A stretch of DNA of 39,329 nucleotides, taken from contig NZ_JAUSNH010000016.1 of assembly GCF_030645335.1 (NCBI RefSeq), forward strand, positions 1 to 39,329. The letters run 5' to 3'. The translations under genes and the position numbers were made by a program. The notes below the pieces were generated by a model, which worked only from the letters and a program-made list of their open reading frames with translations, did no database searches and was not told where the DNA came from. The DNA comes from Lacisediminimonas sp. GTDB lineage: Bacteria; Pseudomonadota; Gammaproteobacteria; Burkholderiales; Burkholderiaceae_D. Numbering within the stretch: the stretch's first letter is position 1; every line of letters starts with the position of its first letter. Shown here in pieces: positions 15,998 to 23,916 of the stretch.

Positions 15998-18900
15998 ATG
16001 ATCCCTAGCGATTCTCAGGATGGCGATCTGGATCGCGACTTCGATGCGTCGATGCTCGCCCTGGTAGCGCAGTCAGTGGGTTTCATCGTGGCCATCTATG
16101 AAATTGAAGATGACCTGATCTACCTCAGCGATCAGTGGTCGCTGCTGACCCGCGCCAACGCCAATCCTGTTTATCTGAGTGTCCACGAGTTCAGCACCCT
16201 GGTGCATCCGGACGATTTTCCGGCGGTTTCGGAAGCACTCGGCGCATGCTTGCGCGGCGAGAGTGAAAACTGGGATGTGGAATTGCGGGTGCGCGCGGCC
16301 ACCGGCGAATGGCGCCGGCTGATGTTGCGGGCCAGGATTGCCGCCCGCAGCGAGTTAGGCGCACCGCAGCGCATCATGGGCGCCATGTTCGATGTATCCG
16401 ATCATCATCGGGCATCTGCCGGCACCGAGGTACAAGACGAGGTTTACCGCTCGTCGTTCGAGCAGAGCATCAATGGCATTTTGCTGGGCACGCCCGACGG
16501 TGGCATCTTGCGTGCCAATCCGGCGGCCTGCCGCATGTCGGGGTATACGGAAACCGAATTGATCAGCCTGGGGCGCGACGGCCTGATCGATACCAGCGAT
16601 GGCCGCCTGGCGGGATTCCTCACCCAGCGGCGATACTTTGGCAAGAGCAGGGCCAGCGTGTCGCTGATCCAGAAAGATGGCAGCCTGCTCGAAGTCGAAC
16701 TGACCTCCGTGCTGTTTACCGATAGCCAGGGTTTGCGCAAGAACGTCATTACCCTGTACCCGGCCTCCGACAATGGCAGCGCCGAGCGCTCGCTTTATCG
16801 CGTCACCCGGATGTATGAGGCCCGCAAGCAATGCAGCAAGGCCATCATCCTGTCCAAGAGCAGGGACACCATGCTGGCCGAGGTATGCCGTGTGGCAGTG
16901 GCGTCGCAGCACCTGGCGCTGGCATGGTTTGGTACAGTGGACCCGGCAACGCTTGCGGTGGTGCCTGTTACCCGTTGCGGCGACGAATCGGAATTCCTCG
17001 ACACCGCCTATTTTTCCGCCGATGCGCGGGTCGACGAAGGCCGCGGCCCGGTTGGCCGGGCATTGCGCGAGAACCGGGCGCAGACATCCAATGACTTCCT
17101 GCGCGATCCGGAAGCGGAACCCTGGCGCGTCCTGGCCGGCCGCCATGGCATGCGCTCGGTTGCAGTGCTTCCGCTGGGACAGGGCGGCGAGCAAGTCGGT
17201 GTGTTGGTGCTGCATGCGCGCGAGCTTGATTTTTTCGACCCGCAATTGCTGGAACTGCTGATCGAACTGGCGCAAGAGATATCGTTTGGCCTGGAAAACC
17301 TGCAGCGCGACGCCGCCTTGCATGAAAGCGAGTCCCGCTTCCGGACGCTATGGGAAACCGCACTCGACGCCATCGTGATCCTGGACGAGCAATCCCTGGT
17401 CCACTATGCCAACCCCGCCATCACCACGCTGTTTGGTTACCGCATCGAAGAAATCATCGGCCGCGGCTTTTGCATGCTGTATCCGCCGGCGCAGGGCGAG
17501 GTCCATGAGCGCGCCATGCAGCGCTACCTGTCCGCGCCGCGTTCCGGGCGCCGCTGGCGCGCGGTAAGCACCATCGGTCGCCACAAGGACGGTCGCAATA
17601 TCCTGATCGAGATCACCTTCAACGATGTCACCATTGACGGTGCGCGCCGCTTCATCGGTTATGTCCGCGACGTCACGCAGCGCAAGCAGGCCGAGCAGTT
17701 GAACCGCAAGCAGAACAGCATCCTGCGCCGCATTGCCGGCGGAGCCGGGCTCGACCCCACGCTGGAGGCAATAGCGCGGATGGTGGAGGGCGAGATGGAG
17801 GAGACGGTCTGCGCCTTCCTGGTGGCCGACGATAGCGCATCGGGCTTCACTGATTGCGTTGCGCCTTCACTGCCGGTTGCGGTGGGCAAGGCGCTGCTTG
17901 CCACGGAGATTGCCAAGTCGGCCGGGCCGGCTGGTGCAACTGCGCAGCGCAGGGAGCCGGTAATCCTGGCGGACCTGTCGGTGCAAACTGCATGGCCGGA
18001 AGCAGTCCAGGCCATCGTGTCGCGCGGCATCCTTGGGTATTTCTGCTGGCCCATCATCGGGCGCTCGTCACATTTGCTGGGCGTCATGGTGGTAGAGCGG
18101 GGCGAGCCCGGCGTACTGGGACCGGCCCACAACCGGGTCGTCCAGCTCGCGCTCGACCTTGCTGGCGTTGCCATTGAAAGCCGCAAGTCGGAAGAGCTGA
18201 TCCGGCATCTTGCCCAGTTCGACGAATTGACCGGCCTGGCAAACCGCACTTTCCTGATCGAGACCCTTGAGCGTTCGATCGCCCGGGCGCGGCGGGGCGA
18301 GGCGCAGGTCGGTGTATTGTTCGTCGACCTCGACCGCTTCAAGCTTATCAACGACACCATAGGCCATGAAGCCGGCGACATCGTATTGCGCGAAGTTGCC
18401 CGCCGCTTGCAAGATGTGGTGCGCAAGGGCGACCAGGTTGGGCGCTGGGGCGGTGACGAATTCATCGTGGTGATCGAGCAGTACGTTGACGTTGGCACCC
18501 TGACCCGGGTGGCAGACAAGCTGATCAATGCGATTTCGGTGCCGATCGCCGTGGGCGATATCGAGTACCAGCTCACCGCCAGCATCGGCATATGCACCTG
18601 GCCGGACGATGGTCCGGACCTGCAATCATTGTTGCGCAATGCCGATCTGGCGATGTATCGCGCCAAGGAGCAGGGACGCAACAGTTTCCGTTTCTTTTCG
18701 GCGCAGATGGGTGTCAGTTCGCTTGAGCGGGTACGGCTGGAGTCGGGCTTGCGGCAGGCCGTGGAAAATGACGAACTGGTGCTGCATTTCCAGCCCAAGC
18801 TCGATCTGCTCACTGGCGAGATCACCGGCATCGAGGCGCTGCTGCGCTGGCAGCATCCGCAGCAGGGCCTGATCTGGCCGCTGAAGTTCATTGAACTGGC

Positions 18901-19582
18901 AGAAGAAACCGGCCACATCGTTGCCATCGGGCGCGCGGTGCTGCGCAAGGCTTGCGAGCAGATGCGGGCCTGGCAGATGGCGGGCCTGACTTCCGGCCGG
19001 ATTGCGGTGAACCTGTCGGCGCGCCAGTTGCTCAGCGAAACCCTGATTTCGGATGTGGCCGGGGCGCTGGAGGAGAGCGGCCTGCCGCCAGGCATGCTGG
19101 AACTGGAGATTACCGAAAGCATGTTGATGAACAACGCCCGTGCCGGGCTAAAGCGGCTGGCCGAGCTGCGCGGCATGGGGGTGCACCTGTCGATGGACGA
19201 TTTCGGAACCGGCTACTCGTCGCTGGCGAACCTGAAGCGCTATCCGATCGACAGCGTCAAGATCGACCGTTCCTTCATCCGCGACCTGCCGCACGACAGC
19301 AATGATGCGGCAGTCACCGAAGCCGTGGTGGCGATGGCGCATGCACTCAAGCTGCGTGTGGTGGCCGAAGGGGTCGAAACCGAGGCGCAACTCAATTTTC
19401 TGCACGCCCAGAAATGTGACGAAATACAAGGCTACTACTTCAGCCGGCCGGTCGCTGCTGCGGTGCTGGAGGATTTCATGCGACGTTATGTTTCGTCCGA
19501 CCGCATCCGGCTGGCGCTGCAGGGCGGGCAGACAAAAATGCCTGCCGCGCCACCGCTGCTGCCATCCCGCGACCCCGGGTAA
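15998..19582 (+). CDS. PAS/GAF sensor diguanylate cyclase-phosphodiesterase (GGDEF-EAL)
   Basis: The 1194-residue cytoplasmic protein turns over the second messenger cyclic di-GMP. Domains in order: PAS (about 25-135), PAS (148-258), GAF (270-436), PAS (446-565), GAF (575-735), GGDEF (about 745-900) and EAL (about 925-1170). The cyclase motif GGDEF is intact at 818-822, and RKGD five residues before it is the product-binding I-site. The phosphodiesterase motif EALLRW starts at 946, and the metal and catalytic segments NLSARQL, ELEITES, DDFGTGYSS, KIDRSFI and EGVET are present. Both outputs therefore look active. No membrane segment is seen. The ATG at 15998 has AAGG eight bases upstream; an earlier TTG start cannot be excluded. 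Which activity dominates, and the signal sensed, are unknown. Confidence 0.94.
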   Translation: MIPSDSQDGDLDRDFDASMLALVAQSVGFIVAIYEIEDDLIYLSDQWSLLTRANANPVYLSVHEFSTLVHPDDFPAVSEALGACLRGESENWDVELRVRAATGEWRRLMLRARIAARSELGAPQRIMGAMFDVSDHHRASAGTEVQDEVYRSSFEQSINGILLGTPDGGILRANPAACRMSGYTETELISLGRDGLIDTSDGRLAGFLTQRRYFGKSRASVSLIQKDGSLLEVELTSVLFTDSQGLRKNVITLYPASDNGSAERSLYRVTRMYEARKQCSKAIILSKSRDTMLAEVCRVAVASQHLALAWFGTVDPATLAVVPVTRCGDESEFLDTAYFSADARVDEGRGPVGRALRENRAQTSNDFLRDPEAEPWRVLAGRHGMRSVAVLPLGQGGEQVGVLVLHARELDFFDPQLLELLIELAQEISFGLENLQRDAALHESESRFRTLWETALDAIVILDEQSLVHYANPAITTLFGYRIEEIIGRGFCMLYPPAQGEVHERAMQRYLSAPRSGRRWRAVSTIGRHKDGRNILIEITFNDVTIDGARRFIGYVRDVTQRKQAEQLNRKQNSILRRIAGGAGLDPTLEAIARMVEGEMEETVCAFLVADDSASGFTDCVAPSLPVAVGKALLATEIAKSAGPAGATAQRREPVILADLSVQTAWPEAVQAIVSRGILGYFCWPIIGRSSHLLGVMVVERGEPGVLGPAHNRVVQLALDLAGVAIESRKSEELIRHLAQFDELTGLANRTFLIETLERSIARARRGEAQVGVLFVDLDRFKLINDTIGHEAGDIVLREVARRLQDVVRKGDQVGRWGGDEFIVVIEQYVDVGTLTRVADKLINAISVPIAVGDIEYQLTASIGICTWPDDGPDLQSLLRNADLAMYRAKEQGRNSFRFFSAQMGVSSLERVRLESGLRQAVENDELVLHFQPKLDLLTGEITGIEALLRWQHPQQGLIWPLKFIELAEETGHIVAIGRAVLRKACEQMRAWQMAGLTSGRIAVNLSARQLLSETLISDVAGALEESGLPPGMLELEITESMLMNNARAGLKRLAELRGMGVHLSMDDFGTGYSSLANLKRYPIDSVKIDRSFIRDLPHDSNDAAVTEAVVAMAHALKLRVVAEGVETEAQLNFLHAQKCDEIQGYYFSRPVAAAVLEDFMRRYVSSDRIRLALQGGQTKMPAAPPLLPSRDPG

Positions 19583-19632
19583 TTGCTGCTGGCTGCCTGC
19601 TTACCAGCCGGGCGCCTGCTGGCGAACGCGCA

Positions 19633-21582
19633 TCACCATAAGGCGCGGCCGACATTGGGATCAAGTATCCATCCCGGTGGTATTCGCGTGCCGAATGCCG
19701 CGCCATAGCCCTCCATGCCCCCCTGCGCCTGCATTGGCCCCCAGGCCTGCTGCAAAAAATTTTCACCGCCACCCATCAGCGTCGAAAATGGCGACAAGGA
19801 AAAGCTTTGGATTCCCGCCGCCGGTGAGCGCGTCATGCCGCCGATCTGTGTGCTGACCCCTGGACCGGATCGCATGGCTGCCGGGAATTGTTGCGCCGGA
19901 GGCTGCAGGCCCAATGCGATCAGTACGTCGGGCATGCCAAAGCCGGTTCTTTTCGGATCGCCGATATTGATCGCCCTGGTGCTGAACCGGATGATCTGGA
20001 ACAGGCGCTCGACCCGCTCCGCGCTGCGGGTCGCATAGCGCTGCTGGAAGTCCGGGTGGTGCGCCAGGACCAGTGCGGCCAGTCCCGTCACATGCGGCGC
20101 TGCCATTGATGTACCGTCCCACACAGCGAAGTTATTGTCCGGAACCGAAGAGGTAATCGCCACACCGGGCGCACATACCGCAATCTGCGGTCCGAAGCAG
20201 GAAAACTTCGCACTGAAGTAACCATCGGCATCGATCGCGCTGCCGACTGTTTCGGTGTGATAGCTGTCAGGCGGGAATTCCCCCACCTTGCCGATTGCCG
20301 CCACCGCCAGCACATGCGGCGAGGACGCCGGATACTGCACTTCATTACCGGAATTGCCGGCCGCGACAATGCAGGCAATGCCCTGCCGCCGCGCCCGCAA
20401 CAATTGCTGCTCCAGCGCTTCGGACGGCTGGGCGCCGCCCAGGCTCAAGTTGACCACGTCCACCTGCTGCTCGATGCAGTACTCCAGCGCGTCGATCAGT
20501 TGGCTGACCTGGCCGCCGGGGAACAGCTTGCAGACGTGGATCTCGGCGTCAGGCGCGAATCCGCGGATGCCGCGCGGGCCATCGCTGCCGGCGATCACGC
20601 CGGCGCAGTGTGAGCCGTGCGCAATCATGTCTTCGGTCCAGGTACCTGGCGAGGTGCGCTTGTTGATGATGTCGATGCCCAGGTGCACGCCCTTCAGGTC
20701 ATCATGGCTGGTGGCGGCGCCGGAATCGATGATCGCAATCCTGATCCCCTGCCCGCGAAACTGTGGCGGCAGCCGGTCCAGCCGCATCGCCTTCTGGCCC
20801 CAGCCCAGCGCCTGCTGCTGCGGGAACAGCGACAGCGACGGCCAGTCGGCAAGCGGGCGCAGTCCGACCACGTTGGGCCCATCGAAATCGATGTCCGGGT
20901 TGCGCTGGTAAAAGCTCCAATGATCCGCCCTGGGTTTGACATAGAGCGCGCTGATGCTGTCCGGTGTTTCGCCAAACAGTGTCAGCAGCGCCCGGCCCTG
21001 CGCATCGGTGGTGGCATTGGCTGGCAGCAGGCTGCCAAACAGGTAAACTTCCGCGCCGGCCACGGGCGCGTTGTCGGCACCCACCACAAGCACGCCGACC
21101 TGGACCGGCACGCTGCCCTGTGTCGTGAATCCCGCCACCATGCCCGGTGCCGAGAAGCTCGGGTCAAGCAGGTGCAGGCTCTGGTCCGGTTCGACAATCA
21201 CCCGCCCTTGTCCCTGCTGGTTCAGGTTGCTCGCCTTGTCGTCTGCCATGCGCGCCACCAGCACGCTGCTGGAGTCGCCGATTCCGGCACCGAGTGCACC
21301 GATCGCCGACTTCGGCTTGATGATGTCGACGATCTCGATGTCGGGGCTGTTGCGCAAGGCCTGTTCGATCACGTTCGACTGCAGTGGCATCAGTCCCATC
21401 ATCATCAGGCCTTCTTGCTGGCGGCTGGCGACCAGGAACTGTGACTTGCGCCGGCCGATCCGGTGCGGCCCGGGGGCAGGGCCGGCAGCATTGGCGGGGG
21501 CCAAGCGGTCGGAGGAGGGCTGCTTGTCGGCCTCGGAAGACGCCGGGGTAGCGCTGCCGGTGCTCGTGTGTCGTTTTGTCAT
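19633..21582 (-). CDS. Subtilisin-type (S8) serine protease with its own propeptide-like N-terminal domain
   Basis: The 649-residue protein has the full subtilisin triad: Asp286 (IAIIDSGAATSHDD), His322 (HGSHCAGVIAG) and Ser492 (DGTSMAAPHVTG), with the oxyanion Asn410 (AAGNSGNE). Residues about 48-142 resemble the separate 85-residue protein encoded just upstream. Residues about 155-245 look like a carboxypeptidase-regulatory-type beta domain. The catalytic domain spans about 270-560. A Gly/Gln/Met-rich tail follows. No signal peptide or membrane anchor is visible, so the route out of the cell, if any, is unclear. ATG at 21582 has AGGA at suitable spacing and is preferred to TTG at 21606. It is the last gene of a minus-strand set with the propeptide-like protein and the repeat protein. 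Confidence 0.92.
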   Translation of the reverse strand: MTKRHTSTGSATPASSEADKQPSSDRLAPANAAGPAPGPHRIGRRKSQFLVASRQQEGLMMMGLMPLQSNVIEQALRNSPDIEIVDIIKPKSAIGALGAGIGDSSSVLVARMADDKASNLNQQGQGRVIVEPDQSLHLLDPSFSAPGMVAGFTTQGSVPVQVGVLVVGADNAPVAGAEVYLFGSLLPANATTDAQGRALLTLFGETPDSISALYVKPRADHWSFYQRNPDIDFDGPNVVGLRPLADWPSLSLFPQQQALGWGQKAMRLDRLPPQFRGQGIRIAIIDSGAATSHDDLKGVHLGIDIINKRTSPGTWTEDMIAHGSHCAGVIAGSDGPRGIRGFAPDAEIHVCKLFPGGQVSQLIDALEYCIEQQVDVVNLSLGGAQPSEALEQQLLRARRQGIACIVAAGNSGNEVQYPASSPHVLAVAAIGKVGEFPPDSYHTETVGSAIDADGYFSAKFSCFGPQIAVCAPGVAITSSVPDNNFAVWDGTSMAAPHVTGLAALVLAHHPDFQQRYATRSAERVERLFQIIRFSTRAINIGDPKRTGFGMPDVLIALGLQPPAQQFPAAMRSGPGVSTQIGGMTRSPAAGIQSFSLSPFSTLMGGGENFLQQAWGPMQAQGGMEGYGAAFGTRIPPGWILDPNVGRALW

Positions 21583-21602
21583 ATTGTTGATCCTGTTTCG
21601 TT

Positions 21603-21860
21603 TCAATTCCCGCCACCGGGGAAGGGGGACAGTGGCTGGTCCGGTTCGATGCTCAGGCGAGTCGCTGCGCGGAATCGGTGACGCAAGGCCTTTGCCTGTG
21701 CGTCATTCATCCGCACCACCGCGGTATGGGGCGCGTGCGGCGGGCCGATGGTGTCTTCGAGTTCAAGCGCCGGGTCGCTGCGTATGCCATCGAGTACATC
21801 GGCCAGCGTGGCGGGATCCGCGGCGTGAACCAGGTAACGTGTTGATGCGGGTCTGCTCAT
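21603..21860 (-). CDS. Small protein resembling a subtilisin propeptide (I9-like inhibitor/chaperone)
   Basis: The 85-residue protein has no signal peptide. Its layout parallels the N-terminal domain of the protease encoded 20 bases downstream: RYLVHAADP against QFLVASRQQ, LELEDTIGP against IEIVDIIKP, VVRMNDAQAKAL against LVARMADDKASNL, and LSIEPDQPL against RVIVEPDQSL. Subtilisin propeptides of the I9 type fold the protease and then inhibit it; a stand-alone copy could act as an inhibitor or chaperone in trans. That function is inference from likeness and position. The stop precedes the protease ATG by 20 bases, indicating co-transcription. The family has not been confirmed by a profile search. 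Confidence 0.75.
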   Translation of the reverse strand: MSRPASTRYLVHAADPATLADVLDGIRSDPALELEDTIGPPHAPHTAVVRMNDAQAKALRHRFRAATRLSIEPDQPLSPFPGGGN

Positions 21861-21887
21861 GTCGTTGTTCGCTCAGTTAACAAGAAG

Positions 21888-21913
21888 GGCCGGACCCGTA
21901 TCCGGATCCGGCC
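21888..21913 (-). terminator. Terminator-like hairpin between the repeat-protein gene and the propeptide-like gene
   Basis: On the minus strand GGCCGGA (21913-21907) pairs perfectly with TCCGGCC (21894-21888) around a 12-base loop and is followed by CTTCTTGTTAAC, a moderately T-rich stretch. It sits 38 bases after the repeat-protein stop and 27 bases before the start of the small protein. It could end most transcripts there or act as a processing stem, giving more repeat protein than protease. Confidence 0.5.
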
Positions 21914-21951
21914 ATGGCCGTGGGCGCCTGCGACGGGCGCCGCGCAAACTG

Positions 21952-23097
21952 TCAGTGGATGGTTTGCTGGCCAAACCCTGCGCCGGTGGCGCCCTGCGGA
22001 TTGGCATAGCCAGTCCCGCCACCCTGCTGTCCTTGCTGTGCCTGCTGCTGCATCAACTGCTGCAGCATTTGCTGCTGCGCCAATTGGGCCTGCAGCGCAT
22101 ACGCCGTTGCCGGATCATTGGCGAAGGGCAGGATCTGCCCGATCTGACCGGCGATGTTGCCAATCTGCGAGCCCAACTGCTGGTTGCCCAGCATGCCGCC
22201 GACGGCGCTGCCCACTGGTTGGCCGTATTGGCTCAGCAGGTTGCCGAACCATCCTTGCGGCCCCAACGACTGCTGTCCCTGGCCAGGCTGTTGCTGTTGC
22301 TGCTGCTGTTGGGCTTGTTGCCATGCTTGCTGTTGCGCCAGTTGGGCGTAGGCCAGCGTGGCGGGATCAGCGTTGAACGGCAGCATGCGGCCGAACTGCC
22401 CGGCTATGCCGCCGATGGTGCTGCCCATTCCCCGGTTGCCGAGCAAGCCGCCGATGGCGCCGCCGACCGGTTGTGCAATCTGTCCGAGCAAATTGCCAAA
22501 GAATCCCTGCGGCGCAAATTGCTGGCCCTGGCCCTGTTGCGCCTGTTGCTGTTGTTGTTGCTGCTGTTGCAGCAACTGTTGGAGTTGCTGCAGTTGCTGT
22601 AGCTGTTGCAGTTGCGCCGGATCGGCATTGAAGGGCAACATTGAACCGAGCTGTCCTGCAATTCCGCCTATCGTGCTGCCCAGTCCCCGGTTGCCGAACA
22701 TGCCGCCGATGGCGCCGCCAAGTGGTCGTCCAACCTGGCCGATCAGGTTGCCGAAAAATCCTTGCGGCGCCAGTTGTTGCTGTTCCTGTGGCTGTTGCTG
22801 CTGTTGCTGCAGATTTTGTAGTTGCTGCAGTTGCTGCAGTTGCTGCAGTTGCTGCTGCTGTTGGGCTACTTGCATCGGATCCGCATTGAAGGGCAGGAAG
22901 CCCCCGCCGATGCCGCCCGCGATCTGGCCGATCTGTCCACCCAACTGCGAATTGCCGAACAGGCCACCGATGCCGCGCCCCACCAGGCCACCGACCGGCC
23001 CGCCCAGCAGGCTGCCGAATAGCCCCTGTGGAGCCAGACCGCCACCGCCACCATAGGATTGCGCATAGGGATTGGCGTTGTATTGGGATTCGTACAT
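21952..23097 (-). CDS. Four-repeat glycine-zipper protein with glutamine-rich linkers
   Basis: The 381-residue protein is built of four copies of an approximately 53-residue unit at residues 21-74, 109-160, 194-245 and 278-329. Each runs from (L/F)(A/G)PQG(F/L/W)FG, through GGAIGGLFGNRGLGSTIGGI-like glycine-zipper segments, to LPFNADP (LPFANDP in the last). The units are joined by linkers of 30-35 residues that are mostly Gln and Leu. The N-terminus (MYESQYNANPYAQSYGGGGG) has no signal peptide; the C-terminus is Gln/Gly-rich. The GxxxG pattern resembles glycine-zipper two-helix membrane domains. A strong AAGGAG ribosome site lies at 23103-23110. No named family is recognised. Beside a subtilisin and a propeptide-like protein it could be a protease substrate, a surface or matrix protein, or a membrane-active precursor; none is proven. 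Confidence 0.85.
   Translation of the reverse strand: MYESQYNANPYAQSYGGGGGLAPQGLFGSLLGGPVGGLVGRGIGGLFGNSQLGGQIGQIAGGIGGGFLPFNADPMQVAQQQQQLQQLQQLQQLQNLQQQQQQPQEQQQLAPQGFFGNLIGQVGRPLGGAIGGMFGNRGLGSTIGGIAGQLGSMLPFNADPAQLQQLQQLQQLQQLLQQQQQQQQQAQQGQGQQFAPQGFFGNLLGQIAQPVGGAIGGLLGNRGMGSTIGGIAGQFGRMLPFNADPATLAYAQLAQQQAWQQAQQQQQQQQPGQGQQSLGPQGWFGNLLSQYGQPVGSAVGGMLGNQQLGSQIGNIAGQIGQILPFANDPATAYALQAQLAQQQMLQQLMQQQAQQGQQGGGTGYANPQGATGAGFGQQTIH
22111..23037 (-). repeat. Tandem repeat array within the glycine-zipper gene (four units, about 255 bases apart)
   Basis: The units lie at 22876-23037, 22618-22773, 22363-22518 and 22111-22266, with periods of 264, 255 and 252 bases. Between them are CAG/CTG-rich linkers (22774-22875, 22519-22617, 22267-22362), including short direct triplet and nonamer runs such as repeated GTTGCTGCA near 22820-22860. 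Such DNA can gain or lose copies by slippage or recombination, so copy number may vary between strains. Confidence 0.9.
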
Positions 23098-23119
23098 GTG
23101 AAACTCCTTTGTATGGATT

Positions 23120-23151
23120 TGCCGGTCCGGGCATCCGACATGCCAGTCCGG
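23120..23151. promoter_or_regulatory. Direct repeats TGCC(G/A)GTCCGG spaced 21 bases, upstream of the repeat-protein gene
   Basis: TGCCGGTCCGG (23120-23130) and TGCCAGTCCGG (23141-23151) lie two helical turns apart, just ahead of the ribosome site of the repeat-protein gene. GGCAT-N5-ATGCC is nested between them. A further exact TGCCGGTCCGG occurs at 24021-24031, about 105 bases ahead of the proline-rich secreted protein gene. A shared operator is possible. Confidence 0.4.
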
Positions 23152-23348
23152 TTGTCCGAACTACGCATGCCAATGCCGTGCACCCTGTATTGCCCTGCGA
23201 CCGGCCAGATTTTTCTTCGATTTCGGGTGCAGAACCGATTGCCCCCGCGTGAGTTTGCTGCGGCAGAAGAACCACGACCGACGTGTCCTTCATGCTGCGA
23301 GCAGTGTTGTCGGGCGCCGTGGGGTTTTCAAGCCGTGCTGGGGCAGAC

Positions 23349-23362
23349 TTGAGAGGTCTCAA
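23349..23362. promoter_or_regulatory. Inverted repeat TTGAGAGGTCTCAA in the 384-base gap upstream of the repeat-protein gene
   Basis: Six-base arms TTGAGA and TCTCAA flank GG. It lies about 250 bases ahead of the repeat-protein start and 120 bases past the stop of the proline-rich protein gene. It may be an operator or a chance palindrome. Apart from this and the direct repeats at 23120-23151, I see nothing recognisable in 23098-23481. Confidence 0.3.
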
Positions 23363-23481
23363 TAGGGCTGCAGTCAGCGTTAAGCCGGTGCACATTAAGG
23401 TCGATTAGCGAACGTTTTTTATGGTCCTGCCGCAGCAGGATTGCCGCGCCGGTAGTGTTCGCTACAGTGCCCGCTACATAC

Positions 23482-23916
23482 CTACCGTTGACGGTCCGGC
23501 TCATGCCAGCGGCGATGCTCACCGCCACCATGCAGCCGGCGCAGTTCATGCTCGTGCCACTGGCGAAGGTGCAGCTCTTCCTCGAACAGACGCCGGTCGC
23601 GCAGCGAGGGGTCGCCATGGGTAAATGGCGGCGGCTGCGGCGGTACAGGCTGCCAGCCCGGGTAGAAAGGCTGCATCGACGTATAGGGAAAAGCCGGCGT
23701 GACGAAAGGCGAGGGAGAGGGCGCTTGCAGCAAGGGCGGCGGTGGATTGAACATTCCCGGGCTTGGCGCAAGATGCGGGAGCGGCGCTGGCGGCGCGCGA
23801 TGATGCGCCCCGGGTGGCGGATTGACCAGCCCCCTTGCTCCATGCGCCAAGGCGTTGAGCGGCGCCCACAGGTACAGGCACGCAGCAAAAGCAACAAGAC
23901 CAGTAATGATGCGCAT
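23482..23916 (-). CDS. Secreted proline-rich protein of unknown function
   Basis: The 144-residue protein begins MRIITGLVAFAACLYLWAPL, a typical signal peptide with likely cleavage after ALA near residue 24. The mature part is dominated by Pro (NPPPG, FNPPPPLL, PVPPQPPP) to about residue 100, then becomes strongly charged and His-rich (RRLFEEELHLRQWHEHELRR). It would be exported to the periplasm or beyond. No domain is recognised. A GGAG ribosome site supports the start at 23916; the longer open frame upstream lacks a signal peptide and is not preferred. It runs in the same direction as the glycine-zipper/protease set but is separated by 384 bases, so it is probably transcribed on its own. 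Confidence 0.7.
   Translation of the reverse strand: MRIITGLVAFAACLYLWAPLNALAHGARGLVNPPPGAHHRAPPAPLPHLAPSPGMFNPPPPLLQAPSPSPFVTPAFPYTSMQPFYPGWQPVPPQPPPFTHGDPSLRDRRLFEEELHLRQWHEHELRRLHGGGEHRRWHEPDRQR

Noticed and set aside
17659-19176. A 505-codon open frame on the minus strand opposite the GGDEF/EAL gene
   Set aside because: It mirrors the coding strand of an intact, motif-rich gene in high-GC DNA, its translation is Ser/Arg-rich without domains, and it has no ribosome site.
22774-22875. Short direct repeats that might suggest a CRISPR array or minisatellite
   Set aside because: The repeats are triplet and nonamer runs in frame with Gln/Leu codons; there are no conserved repeats with unique spacers and no cas genes.
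22358-23056. A plus-strand open frame with runs of Cys and Pro opposite the glycine-zipper gene
   Set aside because: The Cys runs are only the reverse reading of the CAG/CTG glutamine linkers; the minus strand has the good ribosome site and the regular repeat protein.
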